Origin: Gammaproteobacteria bacterium
Lineage (GTDB): Bacteria; Pseudomonadota; Gammaproteobacteria; UBA4575
Length of the DNA stretch: 64,000 nucleotides
Assembly (NCBI GenBank): GCA_033344735.1
Contig: JAWPMW010000001.1
Location: 1,618,171 to 1,682,170, forward strand
Direction: 5' to 3'
Position numbers and translations under genes: made by a program. This document shows, piece after piece, positions 26,731 to 36,417 of this stretch (its first letter is position 1; each line of letters starts with the position of its first letter). Under the pieces are notes generated by a model. The model searched no databases and was not told the origin of the DNA. It saw nothing but the letters and a program-made list of their open reading frames with translations.

Positions 26731-27048
26731 ATGACCATTTTTCAGTCACTAGGTTTCTTGCGTATTTCATTATTAGCATTAGGTCTAATTAACGCTTTAT
26801 TAAGCCCTAAACCTGGCACAGCAATTAGTCATACAGGGTTTGAAGTAATCCCTACATTAGTCGCACCCGCTTCAGCACCTATCATCATTATGGTGATCTT
26901 GTTCGATGCCTTAATGTCTAAAATTCGCGCAAGCGATTCCACTGGTGAAGAGAGTAAAAAATTCAAAACTATTATGTGGACGGAACTAGGAGTAGTCGCC
27001 TTTATGGTAATGGCCTGGTTACCTTACTACTTGGCAATCGGAAAATAA
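26731..27048 (+). CDS. Small membrane protein preceding the SpmA-SpmB fusion
   Basis: The 105-residue protein was not recognised as a named family. It has three predicted transmembrane segments (about 8-25, 44-65 and 83-102) with a charged cytoplasmic loop around MSKIRASDSTGEESKKFK. It ends five bases before the start of the SpmA-SpmB-like gene on the same strand, so the two are probably co-translated and may form one complex. Confidence 0.7.
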   Translation: MTIFQSLGFLRISLLALGLINALLSPKPGTAISHTGFEVIPTLVAPASAPIIIMVILFDALMSKIRASDSTGEESKKFKTIMWTELGVVAFMVMAWLPYYLAIGK

Positions 27049-27053
27049 TATAA

Positions 27054-28286
27054 ATGCTAGGCTGGTTTTGGTCAGGGTGTATTGTCTTTTCATTTTTTGC
27101 TTGCTTGCTACAACTAGTATTTTTCAACAACGGCGAAATTTTTTCACAAACAATCGATGCAGTATTTGATACTGCAAAGTTAAGTGTCGAAATTGCCATC
27201 AGCTTAATCGGACTAATGGCAGTCTGGTTAGGTTTTTTTAGAATTGCTGAGCATGCAGGCTTAGCAAATTTTATTGCAAAATTACTGGCGCCATTATTTC
27301 GCAAACTTATGCCTGAAATTCCTGCTAATCATCCCAGCATTGCTTCTATGACAATGAACATGGGCGCCAATGCACTTGGCTTAGATAATGCTGCTACTCC
27401 ATTAGGCATTAAAGCCATGAATGATTTACAAAACTTAAACAACAGCAAAAATACATTATCAGATTCACAAATTCTCTTTCTAGTGCTTAACACTTCGTCA
27501 GTCACAGTTTTACCAATAACGGTTTTTTTATTTCGTGCTCAACAAGGCGCATCACACCCTACAGAAGTATTTATCCCTATTCTCATTTCAACATTTGCCT
27601 CAACCATAGTTGGCTTGCTCAGCGTAGCTTACATACAGAAACTTCCTTTGCTCAATAAAACAGTACTAAGCTACTTATTCGCTTTTAGCGCCATACCAAT
27701 TTTACTGGCAACATATTTCCTATCTCTACCCAAACAAGAAATGAGTATGCAAGCACAACTGTTTGCAAATTTTATATTATTCGCAACAATTAGCTTATTT
27801 TTAATTGCAGGATGGTCCAAAAAAGTTGCCGTTTATGACGCCTTCATTGACGGCGCAAAACAAGGTTTTGAAACCGCAATAAAGTTAATCCCATATTTAA
27901 TTGCTATGCTACTTGCGATTGCTTTACTGCGTGCAAGCGGAATATTAACTGGATTCTTGGCTCTTATAAGCACTGCATTAAATGCATTACACATCGACAC
28001 TGGATTTATTGAAGCATTGCCGACCGCAATAATGAAACCTTTTAGCGGCAGTGGTGCACGTGCAGCCATGCTGGAAGTGATGCAAACACAGGGGGTAGAT
28101 TCATTCCCAGCCAAAGTGGCTGCTGTTATGCAGGGAAGCACTGAGACCACGTTTTATGTGTTAGCCGTTTATTGTGGCGCGGTTGGTATTACAAAAATAC
28201 GTTATGCCATGACATGTAGCTTAATAGCAGATGTTGCCGGAATAACTACCGCAATTTTTATATCTTATGCATTTTTTGCCATTTGA
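27054..28286 (+). CDS. Fused SpmA-SpmB (nucleoside recognition/GATE domain) membrane protein
   Basis: The 410-residue polytopic membrane protein has an N-terminal half matching SpmA (MGANALGLDNAATPLG, then VLNTSSVTVLPITV) and a C-terminal half matching SpmB (MKPFSGSGARAAMLEVM, then VMQGSTETTFYVLAVY). In endospore formers these are two separate spore maturation proteins. Fused forms occur in non-sporulating bacteria with unknown function, possibly transport. The upstream 105-residue membrane protein is its likely partner. Confidence 0.88.
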   Translation: MLGWFWSGCIVFSFFACLLQLVFFNNGEIFSQTIDAVFDTAKLSVEIAISLIGLMAVWLGFFRIAEHAGLANFIAKLLAPLFRKLMPEIPANHPSIASMTMNMGANALGLDNAATPLGIKAMNDLQNLNNSKNTLSDSQILFLVLNTSSVTVLPITVFLFRAQQGASHPTEVFIPILISTFASTIVGLLSVAYIQKLPLLNKTVLSYLFAFSAIPILLATYFLSLPKQEMSMQAQLFANFILFATISLFLIAGWSKKVAVYDAFIDGAKQGFETAIKLIPYLIAMLLAIALLRASGILTGFLALISTALNALHIDTGFIEALPTAIMKPFSGSGARAAMLEVMQTQGVDSFPAKVAAVMQGSTETTFYVLAVYCGAVGITKIRYAMTCSLIADVAGITTAIFISYAFFAI

Positions 28287-28363
28287 ATTAACTATTAGTT
28301 ATTCAACACTATCACTTATATCCTTAAAACAAATGTCTTATTTAGAAAGAAACATATTTTTAT

Positions 28364-29353
28364 TTACAAACGTACTATTTGCCTCCCATAAAGTTCGCCC
28401 TTAAGCAGATTTTCAAACGCTTGAGGCAGTTGTTCTAAACCCACTTCAGCAGTACATATTTTATCAAGCTTAACAGAAAGAAGTTCATTGCCTAATTTTT
28501 GCCATATTTGCTTTCGCACGTCTTGCGGGCATGCAGCCGAAGTTACACCCAACAATGAGATTCCACGCAATATAAATGGCATAGCTGAAGTATTAACATT
28601 AATACCACCCGCCATTCCAATACTGACTATATTTCCCCATGGCTTTACACTTTTAGTTAACCATGCAAGCGTATCGCCGCCTAAGTTGTCTATAGCCCCA
28701 CCCCATAAACCCTTATGAAGGCTCGCATCATCTACATGCATAACATCATTACTTACAACTTTGCTCGCACCTAATGAATACAGATAATCATGTTGCTGTT
28801 GCTTACGTGTCATTGCCACGACTTCGTAACCTAATTGCGCTAAAAGCTCGACCGCAAAACTGCCAACTCCTCCACTTGCACCCGTCACTAACATAGGACC
28901 TTGATCAGGAGTTTGGTGATTATCCTGCAATCGTTGTATTGCCATTCCTGCCGTAAATCCTGCAGTACCTAATATCATAGATGATTTTGCATTTAAACCG
29001 GCTGGCATAGGCACAACCCATTCTGCGGGCACACGTGCATATTGACTATAACCACCGTCATGCACCTCACTCAACCCACTTCCATTGACCAATACTGATT
29101 GACCTGATGTGAATAGGTTATTTTCAGAGGAGACAACAATACCAGCTAAATCAATGCCGCCATTGAGAGGGGATTTACGTAAAATTTTTCCTTCGCCGCT
29201 ACCAGCCAGTGCATCTTTATAATTAACACTGGAATATTCGACCTTAATAACAACATCACCATCAGATAAATCATCTAGTGTTAATGTTTCAATACCCGCA
29301 CGTTCAAATTCTTTCCCAGCATATATGCGAAAAGCCTTAAACGATTCTTGCAT
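28364..29353 (-). CDS. NADPH-dependent oxidoreductase, YhdH/AcuI family
   Basis: The 329-residue medium-chain dehydrogenase is of the zinc-free quinone oxidoreductase type. It has VEYSSVNYKDALAGSG near the N terminus, PLNGGIDLAGIV, and the cofactor loop VTGASGGVGSFAVELL. AcuI reduces acryloyl-CoA to propionyl-CoA, for example during dimethylsulfoniopropionate breakdown. The physiological substrate here is inferred from family only. Its start is two bases from the purK stop on the same strand, so it may be read with the pur genes. Confidence 0.88.
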   Translation of the reverse strand: MQESFKAFRIYAGKEFERAGIETLTLDDLSDGDVVIKVEYSSVNYKDALAGSGEGKILRKSPLNGGIDLAGIVVSSENNLFTSGQSVLVNGSGLSEVHDGGYSQYARVPAEWVVPMPAGLNAKSSMILGTAGFTAGMAIQRLQDNHQTPDQGPMLVTGASGGVGSFAVELLAQLGYEVVAMTRKQQQHDYLYSLGASKVVSNDVMHVDDASLHKGLWGGAIDNLGGDTLAWLTKSVKPWGNIVSIGMAGGINVNTSAMPFILRGISLLGVTSAACPQDVRKQIWQKLGNELLSVKLDKICTAEVGLEQLPQAFENLLKGELYGRQIVRL

Positions 29354-29355
29354 AT

Positions 29356-30486
29356 TTATTTTTCTCCCATCATTCTTTTGTAAACGAGTTGTGCATGTTT
29401 ATTAGCGTCGGATACATTTTCTGCTAGCACATTAAAATGTCCCATCTTACGCCCAGGCTTTGCACCTTGTTTTCCATACAAATGTACTTTGACATTAACA
29501 TCATCAAATAATGTGCTTGACGGGAAAATATTATCTTTCCACGCATCACCAAGAATATTTACCATAGCTACCGCACAATGATTTTGCGTGTCAGCTGGGG
29601 TCCATCCACATATCATCCTTACTTGTTGTTCAAATTGAGAAACATGACATGCGTCCATAGAATAATGCCCGCTATTGTGAACGCGTGGCGCAATTTCATT
29701 AACTAGCAATTGATTATCTTGGTCAACAAAAAATTCTACCGTCATAATACCAACATAATCAAGTTGCTCTGCAATACGTTGTGAAATTTCACATGCATAA
29801 GTTTGTAGTTGTGCAGAAATTCTTGCTGGCACACTACTTATATGTAGAATGCCATTTTTGTGTTCGTTTCTAGCAATCGGGAAAAAACACACTTCACCTT
29901 GTTGATTACGTCCAAGCACGACAGATATCTCTAACTGTAAATTAATGCGCTCTTCCAATATGCATGGCACTTCCTTAAAAGAAGTGAATACTTGAATTGC
30001 TTGCTGTACATCGGCAACCACTTCTTGCCCTTTACCATCATAACCAAACTCTGCAGTTTTAATAATGCATGGCCAATTCATGTGTGTTGAATTATTAAGG
30101 TCTGATGCTGCGTTTACCTGAATAAACTTGGAGGTAGGCACACCTAGATCATTAACAAAAGATTTTTCACGGATACGATTTTGCGCCACATACACCGCAT
30201 CTGGGTTCGGGCTCACTCGACAATAATCTTGAAGATATTTCAGAGTGCCGGCAGGAATGTTTTCAAATTCTGTAGTCACTACCGAGCAACCCGCACCAAA
30301 TTCGGCAAGCGCATCGTAATCATCGTACTCGGCTTGAATGTGTCGGCAGGCCACATCTCCAGCAGGACTATGTTGATTAGGATCAAACACCCAGACTTTA
30401 TAACCCATTTGTGCAGCGGCTAAAGCAAACATTCTGCCCAACTGGCCGCCACCTAGCATGCCAAGAGTTGAATCAGGTTCAATCAT
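29356..30486 (-). CDS. purK: N5-carboxyaminoimidazole ribonucleotide synthase
   Basis: The 376-residue ATP-grasp enzyme carboxylates AIR in purine synthesis. It opens with LGMLGGGQLGRMFALAA and has VTTEFENIPAGTL, KTAEFGYDGKGQ, the metal-site LLVNEIAPRVHNSGHYS and KMGHFNVL. It follows purE by eight bases. Confidence 0.97.
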   Translation of the reverse strand: MIEPDSTLGMLGGGQLGRMFALAAAQMGYKVWVFDPNQHSPAGDVACRHIQAEYDDYDALAEFGAGCSVVTTEFENIPAGTLKYLQDYCRVSPNPDAVYVAQNRIREKSFVNDLGVPTSKFIQVNAASDLNNSTHMNWPCIIKTAEFGYDGKGQEVVADVQQAIQVFTSFKEVPCILEERINLQLEISVVLGRNQQGEVCFFPIARNEHKNGILHISSVPARISAQLQTYACEISQRIAEQLDYVGIMTVEFFVDQDNQLLVNEIAPRVHNSGHYSMDACHVSQFEQQVRMICGWTPADTQNHCAVAMVNILGDAWKDNIFPSSTLFDDVNVKVHLYGKQGAKPGRKMGHFNVLAENVSDANKHAQLVYKRMMGEK

Positions 30487-30494
30487 GATAAAGA

Positions 30495-30980
30495 CTATTT
30501 GGGAGGAAGAACTTTGGCAAGCACTTGTTCACGCTGATTATCACGAAACTTAGATAGTTTTTCTGCCAGTGTTGGATCACTGTTCGCCAATATGGCAACG
30601 GCAAACAATGCTGCATTTGCTGCTCCAGCTTCACCAATAGCAAACGTCGCCACGGGAACACCTTTAGGCATTTGTACAATTGAAAGTAAGGAGTCTTGAC
30701 CTTGCATGTATTTGCTTTGTACTGGCACACCTAACACCGGCACTGTACTTATAGCTGCCGCCATTCCAGGCAAGTGAGCTGCTCCGCCGGCACCGGCAAT
30801 AATGCACTCTAAACCACGCTCTTTTGCACTGCCCGCATACTCATAAAGATACTGGGGCGTTCTGTGCGCGGACACGACTTTACACTCGTGGTCAATTCCG
30901 AACTCTTGTAAAACATTGGCGGCATTTTCCATGACTTTCCAGTCACTATCGCTACCCATGATGATTCCAACTTTAGCCAT
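30495..30980 (-). CDS. purE: N5-carboxyaminoimidazole ribonucleotide mutase
   Basis: The 161-residue class I PurE has the substrate loops [27 protein letters not shown] (catalytic His) and [13 protein letters not shown]. It makes CAIR from the PurK product, and the two genes form an operon. It is divergent from purC, whose product uses CAIR; 145 bases separate them. Confidence 0.98.
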   Translation of the reverse strand: MAKVGIIMGSDSDWKVMENAANVLQEFGIDHECKVVSAHRTPQYLYEYAGSAKERGLECIIAGAGGAAHLPGMAAAISTVPVLGVPVQSKYMQGQDSLLSIVQMPKGVPVATFAIGEAGAANAALFAVAILANSDPTLAEKLSKFRDNQREQVLAKVLPPK

Positions 30981-31125
30981 TGATTATGCTGTCTCGTTGA
31001 GAAAAAACGCGCATTTTCCTCTTTTTGACCTGTGAACGCCAGTAAAATTAGCAGTAAAATACAAATCAGAAGTAGGCATTTGCCGCCTTTCACACTACAA
31101 TTCGCGTCTTTTTTCGAGATAAATC

Positions 31126-32013
31126 ATGCCTAAACCGGTCTTTGAAACCAAATTTACCTCTTTGCCACTATTACACAAAGGCAAAGTACGCGATATCTAT
31201 GAAGTTGATGCCAATCATATGTTAGTCATCGCTACTGATAGAATTTCTGCGTTTGACGTGATTATGCCAGGACCCATCCCTAATAAGGGAGCACTACTCA
31301 CAGAAGTATCTAATTTTTGGTTTCAGCGTTTTAGCGATTTAATTCCCAATCAAGTCAGCTCTATGACATTAAAAGATTTAAATCTCACTGACTCTGAAAT
31401 CGAACAATCTGAAGGACGTTCAGTTATCGTCAAACGCTTAAAAGCATTACCTATAGAAGCAATTGTGAGAGGCTATCTAATAGGTTCAGGTTGGAAGGAG
31501 TATCAATCCAAACAATCAGTCTGTGGCATATCATTACCTGCCAATATACCGTTGGCTGGAAAATTACCTGAAACTTTATTCACACCTTCAACAAAAGCTG
31601 AAGCTGGTGAACACGATGAAAATATTTCATTTGAAGAAACAATTACTTTAGTGGGTGAAGACATTGCTAATCAAGTTCGCAATGTCAGTATCTTGCTTTA
31701 CGAAAATGCAGCTAACTACGCACTCAGTAAGGGCATTGTTATTGCCGATACGAAATTTGAGTTTGGCCTTGATTCAAAGGGCAAACTCACGTTAATTGAT
31801 GAAGTACTTACACCTGACTCTTCACGTTTTTGGCCAGCAGATGATTACACTCCAGGTCAAAACCCAAGCAGCTTCGACAAACAATACATTCGCGATTATC
31901 TAGAAACTTTAGATTGGGATAAAAAAGCTCCTGGCCCTGAATTGCCTGAAGAAATTATTAAAAACACACAAGCAAAGTATCAAGAAGCCGCTGACAAATT
32001 ATTATCTAAATAG
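31126..32013 (+). CDS. purC: SAICAR synthase (long form)
   Basis: The 295-residue enzyme joins CAIR with aspartate. Key segments are LHKGKVRDIYEV, ATDRISAFDVIMPG, EAIVRGYLIGSGW, VIADTKFEFG and EVLTPDSSRFWP. At about 295 residues it is the longer subtype (shared with yeast and many proteobacteria) rather than the about 237-residue E. coli type. Confidence 0.97.
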   Translation: MPKPVFETKFTSLPLLHKGKVRDIYEVDANHMLVIATDRISAFDVIMPGPIPNKGALLTEVSNFWFQRFSDLIPNQVSSMTLKDLNLTDSEIEQSEGRSVIVKRLKALPIEAIVRGYLIGSGWKEYQSKQSVCGISLPANIPLAGKLPETLFTPSTKAEAGEHDENISFEETITLVGEDIANQVRNVSILLYENAANYALSKGIVIADTKFEFGLDSKGKLTLIDEVLTPDSSRFWPADDYTPGQNPSSFDKQYIRDYLETLDWDKKAPGPELPEEIIKNTQAKYQEAADKLLSK

Positions 32014-32018
32014 CCCCT

Positions 32019-32492
32019 GTGAATAAAATCGCTGTCTTTGCCGACGTTCAAAATATCTATTACACAACACGCGAGGCATATCAGCGTCAATTCAATTATC
32101 GAGCTCTGTGGCAAACCATTGCTAAACACGGGGAGATAGTCATTGCATATGCTTACGCCATTGATCGTAATGATGATAAACAAAGAAAATTTCAAAGCAC
32201 ACTTGAGAAAATTGGCTTCACAATAAAGCTAAAACCTTACATTCAACGAAGCGACGGCACTGCGAAAGGGGATTGGGATGTTGGCATTAGCATTGATGTC
32301 ATGGACTGCGCTAAAGAAGTTGATACAGTGATTTTACTATCAGGTGACGGTGATTTTGATTTGTTACTCGAGCGTATTAAGACCAATTATGCTGTTAACA
32401 CTGAAGTGTTTGGCGTGCCTTCTCTTACAGCTAACTCTTTGATAAATGCATGTAGTGTTTTTCACCCTATTGAAGATAGTCTTCTTTTGTAA
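32019..32492 (+). CDS. NYN domain protein (LabA/DUF88-like)
   Basis: The 157-residue single-domain protein has a PIN-like NYN fold. The predicted acidic site is formed by FADVQNIYY (Asp9, Asn12), KGDWDVGISIDV and LSGDGDFDLLLERI. NYN proteins are predicted ribonucleases; substrates are mostly unknown. The start is a GTG at 32019, five bases after the purC stop, so it depends on purC transcription. Confidence 0.85.
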   Translation: MNKIAVFADVQNIYYTTREAYQRQFNYRALWQTIAKHGEIVIAYAYAIDRNDDKQRKFQSTLEKIGFTIKLKPYIQRSDGTAKGDWDVGISIDVMDCAKEVDTVILLSGDGDFDLLLERIKTNYAVNTEVFGVPSLTANSLINACSVFHPIEDSLLL

Positions 32493-32671
32493 GACACACC
32501 CCAAATGATCCCTGCACGCGTAGATACAACCCGGTACACTACGTGTCCTTTCTGGCATAGCTGATAAATGTTAGCCAGATTTTGAAACTTTGGGCCGTCG
32601 GATATTTCTCGGACTTATTCCCCTGATGAGACAAAGCGTTTCGCGCAGTCCACTTTAAATAGGTACACCAC
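32493..32671 (+). promoter_or_regulatory. Structured leader upstream of the DEAD-box helicase gene
   Basis: The 179-base gap is less A+T-rich than other gaps and shows several pairings: ACAC/GTGT (32536-32546), TCTGGC (32551-32556) / GCCAGA (32574-32579), and a closing stem GAAAC+TTTG (32584-32592) with CAAA+GTTTC (32632-32642). The last stem encloses GGG...CCC and GTC...GAC. Cold-shock helicase genes often have long folded leaders, so a post-transcriptional control element is plausible. No known riboswitch class was matched. Confidence 0.4.
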
Positions 32672-34510
32672 ATGACTACCGAAACGGTCACTCAATTCAA
32701 TCAACTTGCTTTAAAAAATTCAATTGTCAAAGTATTGAATGACATTGGTTACGAAACCCCATCACCAATTCAAGCGCAGACGATTCCTTTATTATTAAAA
32801 GGCAAAGATGTACTTGGCCAGGCACAAACAGGCACAGGAAAAACTGCAGCTTTCGCGTTACCACTTCTTTCTAATATAGATTTAAAGCAAAAAGATCCTC
32901 AAGTACTAGTACTTGCACCCACACGCGAGTTAGCCATACAAGTCGCCGAGGCATTTCAAAAATATGCATCAGACTTAAAAAATTTTCATGTTTTACCTAT
33001 TTACGGGGGGCAAGACTATCGCGGACAGATTCGTGGCCTTGAGCGTGGTGTACACATTGTTGTTGGCACACCAGGACGCGTCATGGATCACATGCGTCGC
33101 GGCACATTAAAACTTGCCAATCTGCGGACATTAGTCTTGGACGAAGCGGATGAGATGTTACGCATGGGCTTTATTGATGATGTCGAATGGATACTTGAAC
33201 AAACTCCACCTGATAGACAAATTGCGTTGTTCTCCGCCACTATGCCACAGCAAATTAGGCGCATTGCAACAAAATATTTAAATGAGCCTGAACAAGTTAC
33301 GATTAAAGACAAAACTGCCACCGCAGAAAATATTCGCCAACGCTATTGGCTAGTTAGCGGTTTACACAAACTTGATGCGCTAACCAGAATTCTTGAAGCA
33401 GAAAGTTTTGATGGCATGCTTATTTTTGTGCGCACAAAAACAGCCACTGTCGAGTTAGCTGAAAAACTTGAAGCACGTGGTTATTCTACTTCCGCACTAA
33501 ATGGTGACATTGCACAGAATCAACGCGAACGTACTATTCAACAACTAAAGAATGGCAAGATAGACATCCTTGTTGCCACAGATGTTGCTGCGCGAGGCTT
33601 AGATGTTAATCGCATTAGTCACGTGGTCAACTATGATATCCCGTATGACACTGAAGCATACATTCATCGTATTGGCAGAACTGGAAGAGCGGGTCGTACG
33701 GGTGATGCAATATTATTTGTCGCTCCACGTGAAAAGCGTTTATTGGGTGCGATTGAAAAAGCTACGCGAAAAAAAATACAACTCATGGAGTTACCCTCTA
33801 CAGAGATCATCAATGATAAGCGTGTGGCAAATTTCAAACAAAAAATTACTGATACTTTAGCCAATGAAGATTTAACTTTCTTTTCTCAGCTAGTCGAAAA
33901 GTTCCAACAAGAACACAATGTCCCTGCAGTAGAAATTGGTGCCGCGCTTGCCAAATTATTACAAGGTGACACTCCATTACTATTACAGCACAAACCAGAA
34001 AGAAAAAATAATCGCAAAGAGCGCAAAAATGATCAGCATAGCGATCGGCCCTACAAACGACGCGAACGATCTTCAGATAAAGACGATCAAGACAAAAACA
34101 AAACTCGCAAACCGCGCGAAAGATCTGCTAGCAAAATGGACAAACCAGAAGAAGGTTTACAGCGTTATCGCATAGAAGTCGGCCATGCCCATGAGGTTAA
34201 ACCTGGCAATATTGTTGGCGCTATTGCTAGCGAAGCTGGATTGGATGGGAAATATATCGGCCACATCAAAATATTTGACGATCACAGCTTGGTCGATCTG
34301 CCTGAAGGCATGCCTAAGGAAATATTTAAAGATTTGAAAAAAACTCGGGTAGCAGGTCAGCCACTTAATATTTCAATGTTTGGCGAAGATCGCCCAGATA
34401 GAGGAAGAGAAAGAAAAACTATACGTGCTAAACCCAGTGGTGGCAAACGCAAAGCAGATGAAGCTAAACCAAAAAAACGTAAATCTAAAACTAGAAAGCG
34501 TACGCGCTAG
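32672..34510 (+). CDS. deaD: DEAD-box ATP-dependent RNA helicase, DeaD/CsdA type
   Basis: The 612-residue protein has the Q motif (FNQLALKNSIVKVLNDIGYETPSPIQ region), motif I AQTGTGKT, motif II VLDEADEM, motif III SAT, and motif VI HRIGRTGRAGRTG. A DbpA-like RNA-binding domain follows at about residues 490-570 (YRIEVGHAHEVKPGNIVGAI). Basic linkers (about 450-490) and a Lys/Arg-rich tail (about 575-612) surround that domain. DeaD acts in ribosome assembly and mRNA turnover, especially in the cold. A hairpin overlaps the stop codon. Confidence 0.94.
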   Translation: MTTETVTQFNQLALKNSIVKVLNDIGYETPSPIQAQTIPLLLKGKDVLGQAQTGTGKTAAFALPLLSNIDLKQKDPQVLVLAPTRELAIQVAEAFQKYASDLKNFHVLPIYGGQDYRGQIRGLERGVHIVVGTPGRVMDHMRRGTLKLANLRTLVLDEADEMLRMGFIDDVEWILEQTPPDRQIALFSATMPQQIRRIATKYLNEPEQVTIKDKTATAENIRQRYWLVSGLHKLDALTRILEAESFDGMLIFVRTKTATVELAEKLEARGYSTSALNGDIAQNQRERTIQQLKNGKIDILVATDVAARGLDVNRISHVVNYDIPYDTEAYIHRIGRTGRAGRTGDAILFVAPREKRLLGAIEKATRKKIQLMELPSTEIINDKRVANFKQKITDTLANEDLTFFSQLVEKFQQEHNVPAVEIGAALAKLLQGDTPLLLQHKPERKNNRKERKNDQHSDRPYKRRERSSDKDDQDKNKTRKPRERSASKMDKPEEGLQRYRIEVGHAHEVKPGNIVGAIASEAGLDGKYIGHIKIFDDHSLVDLPEGMPKEIFKDLKKTRVAGQPLNISMFGEDRPDRGRERKTIRAKPSGGKRKADEAKPKKRKSKTRKRTR

Positions 34511-34525
34511 AGTACGCTTTCTTTA
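34494..34525 (+). terminator. Terminator overlapping the deaD stop codon
   Basis: Perfect ten-base stem GAAAGCGTAC (34494-34503) / GTACGCTTTC (34512-34521) followed by TTT. The loop of eight bases contains the TAG stop at 34508-34510. Confidence 0.7.
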
Positions 34526-34541
34526 AATCCACACAAAATTG

Positions 34542-35012
34542 TTAGTGAACATGACCTTGTGAAATCTCTTCTTCAGTAGCATCTCGCACACTAATAATTT
34601 TTACATCAAAGTTTAAGGTAACACCTGCAAGAGGATGATTACCATCGACGGTGACCTGGTCACCTTCAATTTTAGCAATCACGACGCGCTGTACTTCGCC
34701 GTTAGGGCCTTGCGCTTCAAATGACATGCCTTTTTCTAAAGTCTCAACGCCTTGAAAAGCGGCTTTATCCACTACCTGCATAAGCTCTGGTGACACCTCA
34801 CCATAACCCTCGGCCGGTGCTACTTCTACTTTTACTGCATCATCAGCTACTTTACCCACTAACGCTTTTTCTAAGCCTGGAATAATATTGCCTACACCAT
34901 GCAAATAAGATAAAGGATCCGCACCTTCAGAACTGTCTAATACAGTACCTTCACTATCTGTTAGCGTGTAATGCATGCTAACAACCATTTTATCTCCAAT
35001 CATTAAAGACAT
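34542..35012 (-). CDS. slyD: FKBP-type peptidyl-prolyl isomerase, SlyD-like
   Basis: The 156-residue protein has an FKBP domain interrupted by the insert-in-flap chaperone domain (about 70-125), as in SlyD. Signatures are MHYTLTDSEGTVLDSS, YLHGVGNIIPGLEKAL and DGNHPLAGVTLNFDV. The His-rich nickel-binding tail of E. coli SlyD is reduced to the C-terminal HVH. It may have M1 or M4 as start. Confidence 0.93.
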   Translation of the reverse strand: MSLMIGDKMVVSMHYTLTDSEGTVLDSSEGADPLSYLHGVGNIIPGLEKALVGKVADDAVKVEVAPAEGYGEVSPELMQVVDKAAFQGVETLEKGMSFEAQGPNGEVQRVVIAKIEGDQVTVDGNHPLAGVTLNFDVKIISVRDATEEEISQGHVH

Positions 35013-35041
35013 AACTTCTCCGTTATTTTTTCTCAGAAATC

Positions 35042-35731
35042 CTACTTATCTTCAGAGCCAATACATTGATAAATTTTTGCACCGATAACAGCTCCTACTA
35101 TAGGTGCCAACCAGAATAGCCATAATTGATCGACCGCCCAATCACCAACATATACAGCAACGCCAGTACTTCGAGCCGGATTAACCGAAGTATTAGTGAC
35201 TGGTATTGTTATCAAATGAATTAACGTTAAGCATAGTCCAATGGCAATCGGGGCCATTCCTGCAGGAGCACGTTTATCAGTCGCACCCATAATGACCAGC
35301 AAAAACATGGCTGTCATCACTACCTCTGCCACTAGCGCTGCTATCATTGAGTATCCGCCGGGCGAATGTTCAGCAAATCCATTGGAAGCAAATCCGGCAC
35401 TCACATCAAATCCTGTGGCGCCACTTGCGATGACATAAAGCACACCACCTGCCGCTATACCACCAATTACTTGCGCGAGAATATATGGCAGTAATTGATT
35501 TGTTTCGAATCTTCCTCCTGCCCAAAGGCCTATCGATACAGCTGGATTCAAATGACAACCTGAAATATGTCCAATTGCATATGCCATCGTGAGTACTGTC
35601 AGTCCGAATGCTAATGAAACCCCTAATAGGCCTATACCAACTTCTGGGAAACTGGCCGCTAATACTGCACTGCCGCAACCGCCCAACACTAACCAAAATG
35701 TACCTATCAATTCTGCTGCATACTTGTTCAT
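35042..35731 (-). CDS. aqpZ: Aquaporin Z
   Basis: The 229-residue channel has six transmembrane helices and two NPA boxes, in [13 protein letters not shown] and [12 protein letters not shown]. The Arg after the second NPA and a His in the fifth helix region ([11 protein letters not shown]) form the water-selective filter seen in AqpZ rather than glycerol facilitators. It lies 29 bases upstream of slyD on the same strand. Confidence 0.97.
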   Translation of the reverse strand: MNKYAAELIGTFWLVLGGCGSAVLAASFPEVGIGLLGVSLAFGLTVLTMAYAIGHISGCHLNPAVSIGLWAGGRFETNQLLPYILAQVIGGIAAGGVLYVIASGATGFDVSAGFASNGFAEHSPGGYSMIAALVAEVVMTAMFLLVIMGATDKRAPAGMAPIAIGLCLTLIHLITIPVTNTSVNPARSTGVAVYVGDWAVDQLWLFWLAPIVGAVIGAKIYQCIGSEDK

Positions 35732-35838
35732 GGCATATACCCCAACATTTGCTTGTGAATTTCCGGCAATACCTTACAGCAAACAGCCATTTCAGGCGAA
35801 TCAGCTCTACAGAGTTTGAAGATTAGTGCAGCAGATCG

Positions 35839-36291
35839 CTACTTAGAGAAATATTTACTGAGAAATTTATCGAGATGATTAGCAAAAGCCTGACGATCGC
35901 CCTTGCCATATGGTGCTTGCCCACCTGACTGAACACCGCTACCACGCATAGTATCCATGAAATCACGCATATTTAGCTGAGCTTTAATGGTGTTCACTGA
36001 ATACATTTCACCACGCGGATTTAAAGCATGTGCTTGTTTATCCATAATCTCCGCAGCTAGAGGTATATCACTAGTAATCACCAAATCACCTTGTTGCGCT
36101 CTTTTAACAATTTCATTATCCGCCACATCAAAACCACTGGGTACTTGCAACATTTTAATATTCTGCAGTAACGGCTTACGAAGCGGTTGATTTGCCACTA
36201 AAATGACTTCTACGCCGGTACGCTCTGCGGCACGAAATAAAATTTCTTTTGCTGGCACTGGACAAGCATCAGCATCTACCCAAATTTTCAT
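35839..36291 (-). CDS. yaiI: UPF0178 (DUF188) family protein YaiI/YqxD
   Basis: The 150-residue protein has a PIN-like fold. It has [22 protein letters not shown] at the N terminus, [14 protein letters not shown] in the middle, and [13 protein letters not shown] near the end, all diagnostic for UPF0178. The acidic residues suggest a nuclease-like site, but activity is unknown. Confidence 0.94.
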   Translation of the reverse strand: MKIWVDADACPVPAKEILFRAAERTGVEVILVANQPLRKPLLQNIKMLQVPSGFDVADNEIVKRAQQGDLVITSDIPLAAEIMDKQAHALNPRGEMYSVNTIKAQLNMRDFMDTMRGSGVQSGGQAPYGKGDRQAFANHLDKFLSKYFSK

Positions 36292-36417
36292 ATATTTATA
36301 ATTGTTTCACTGAGTTTTTAAAATTTGAACTAGTCCACACTAGCTCAAGCGCGTCATTATACAATTGCTGGACAATACAAAGAATTAGTAATTTTTATCG
36401 CTTAAGTTAACTGCACT

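Noticed and set aside
32623-32642. CTGATGAG in the deaD leader, like a hammerhead ribozyme core
   Set aside because: The required GAAA and the three helices around a cleavage site cannot be arranged.
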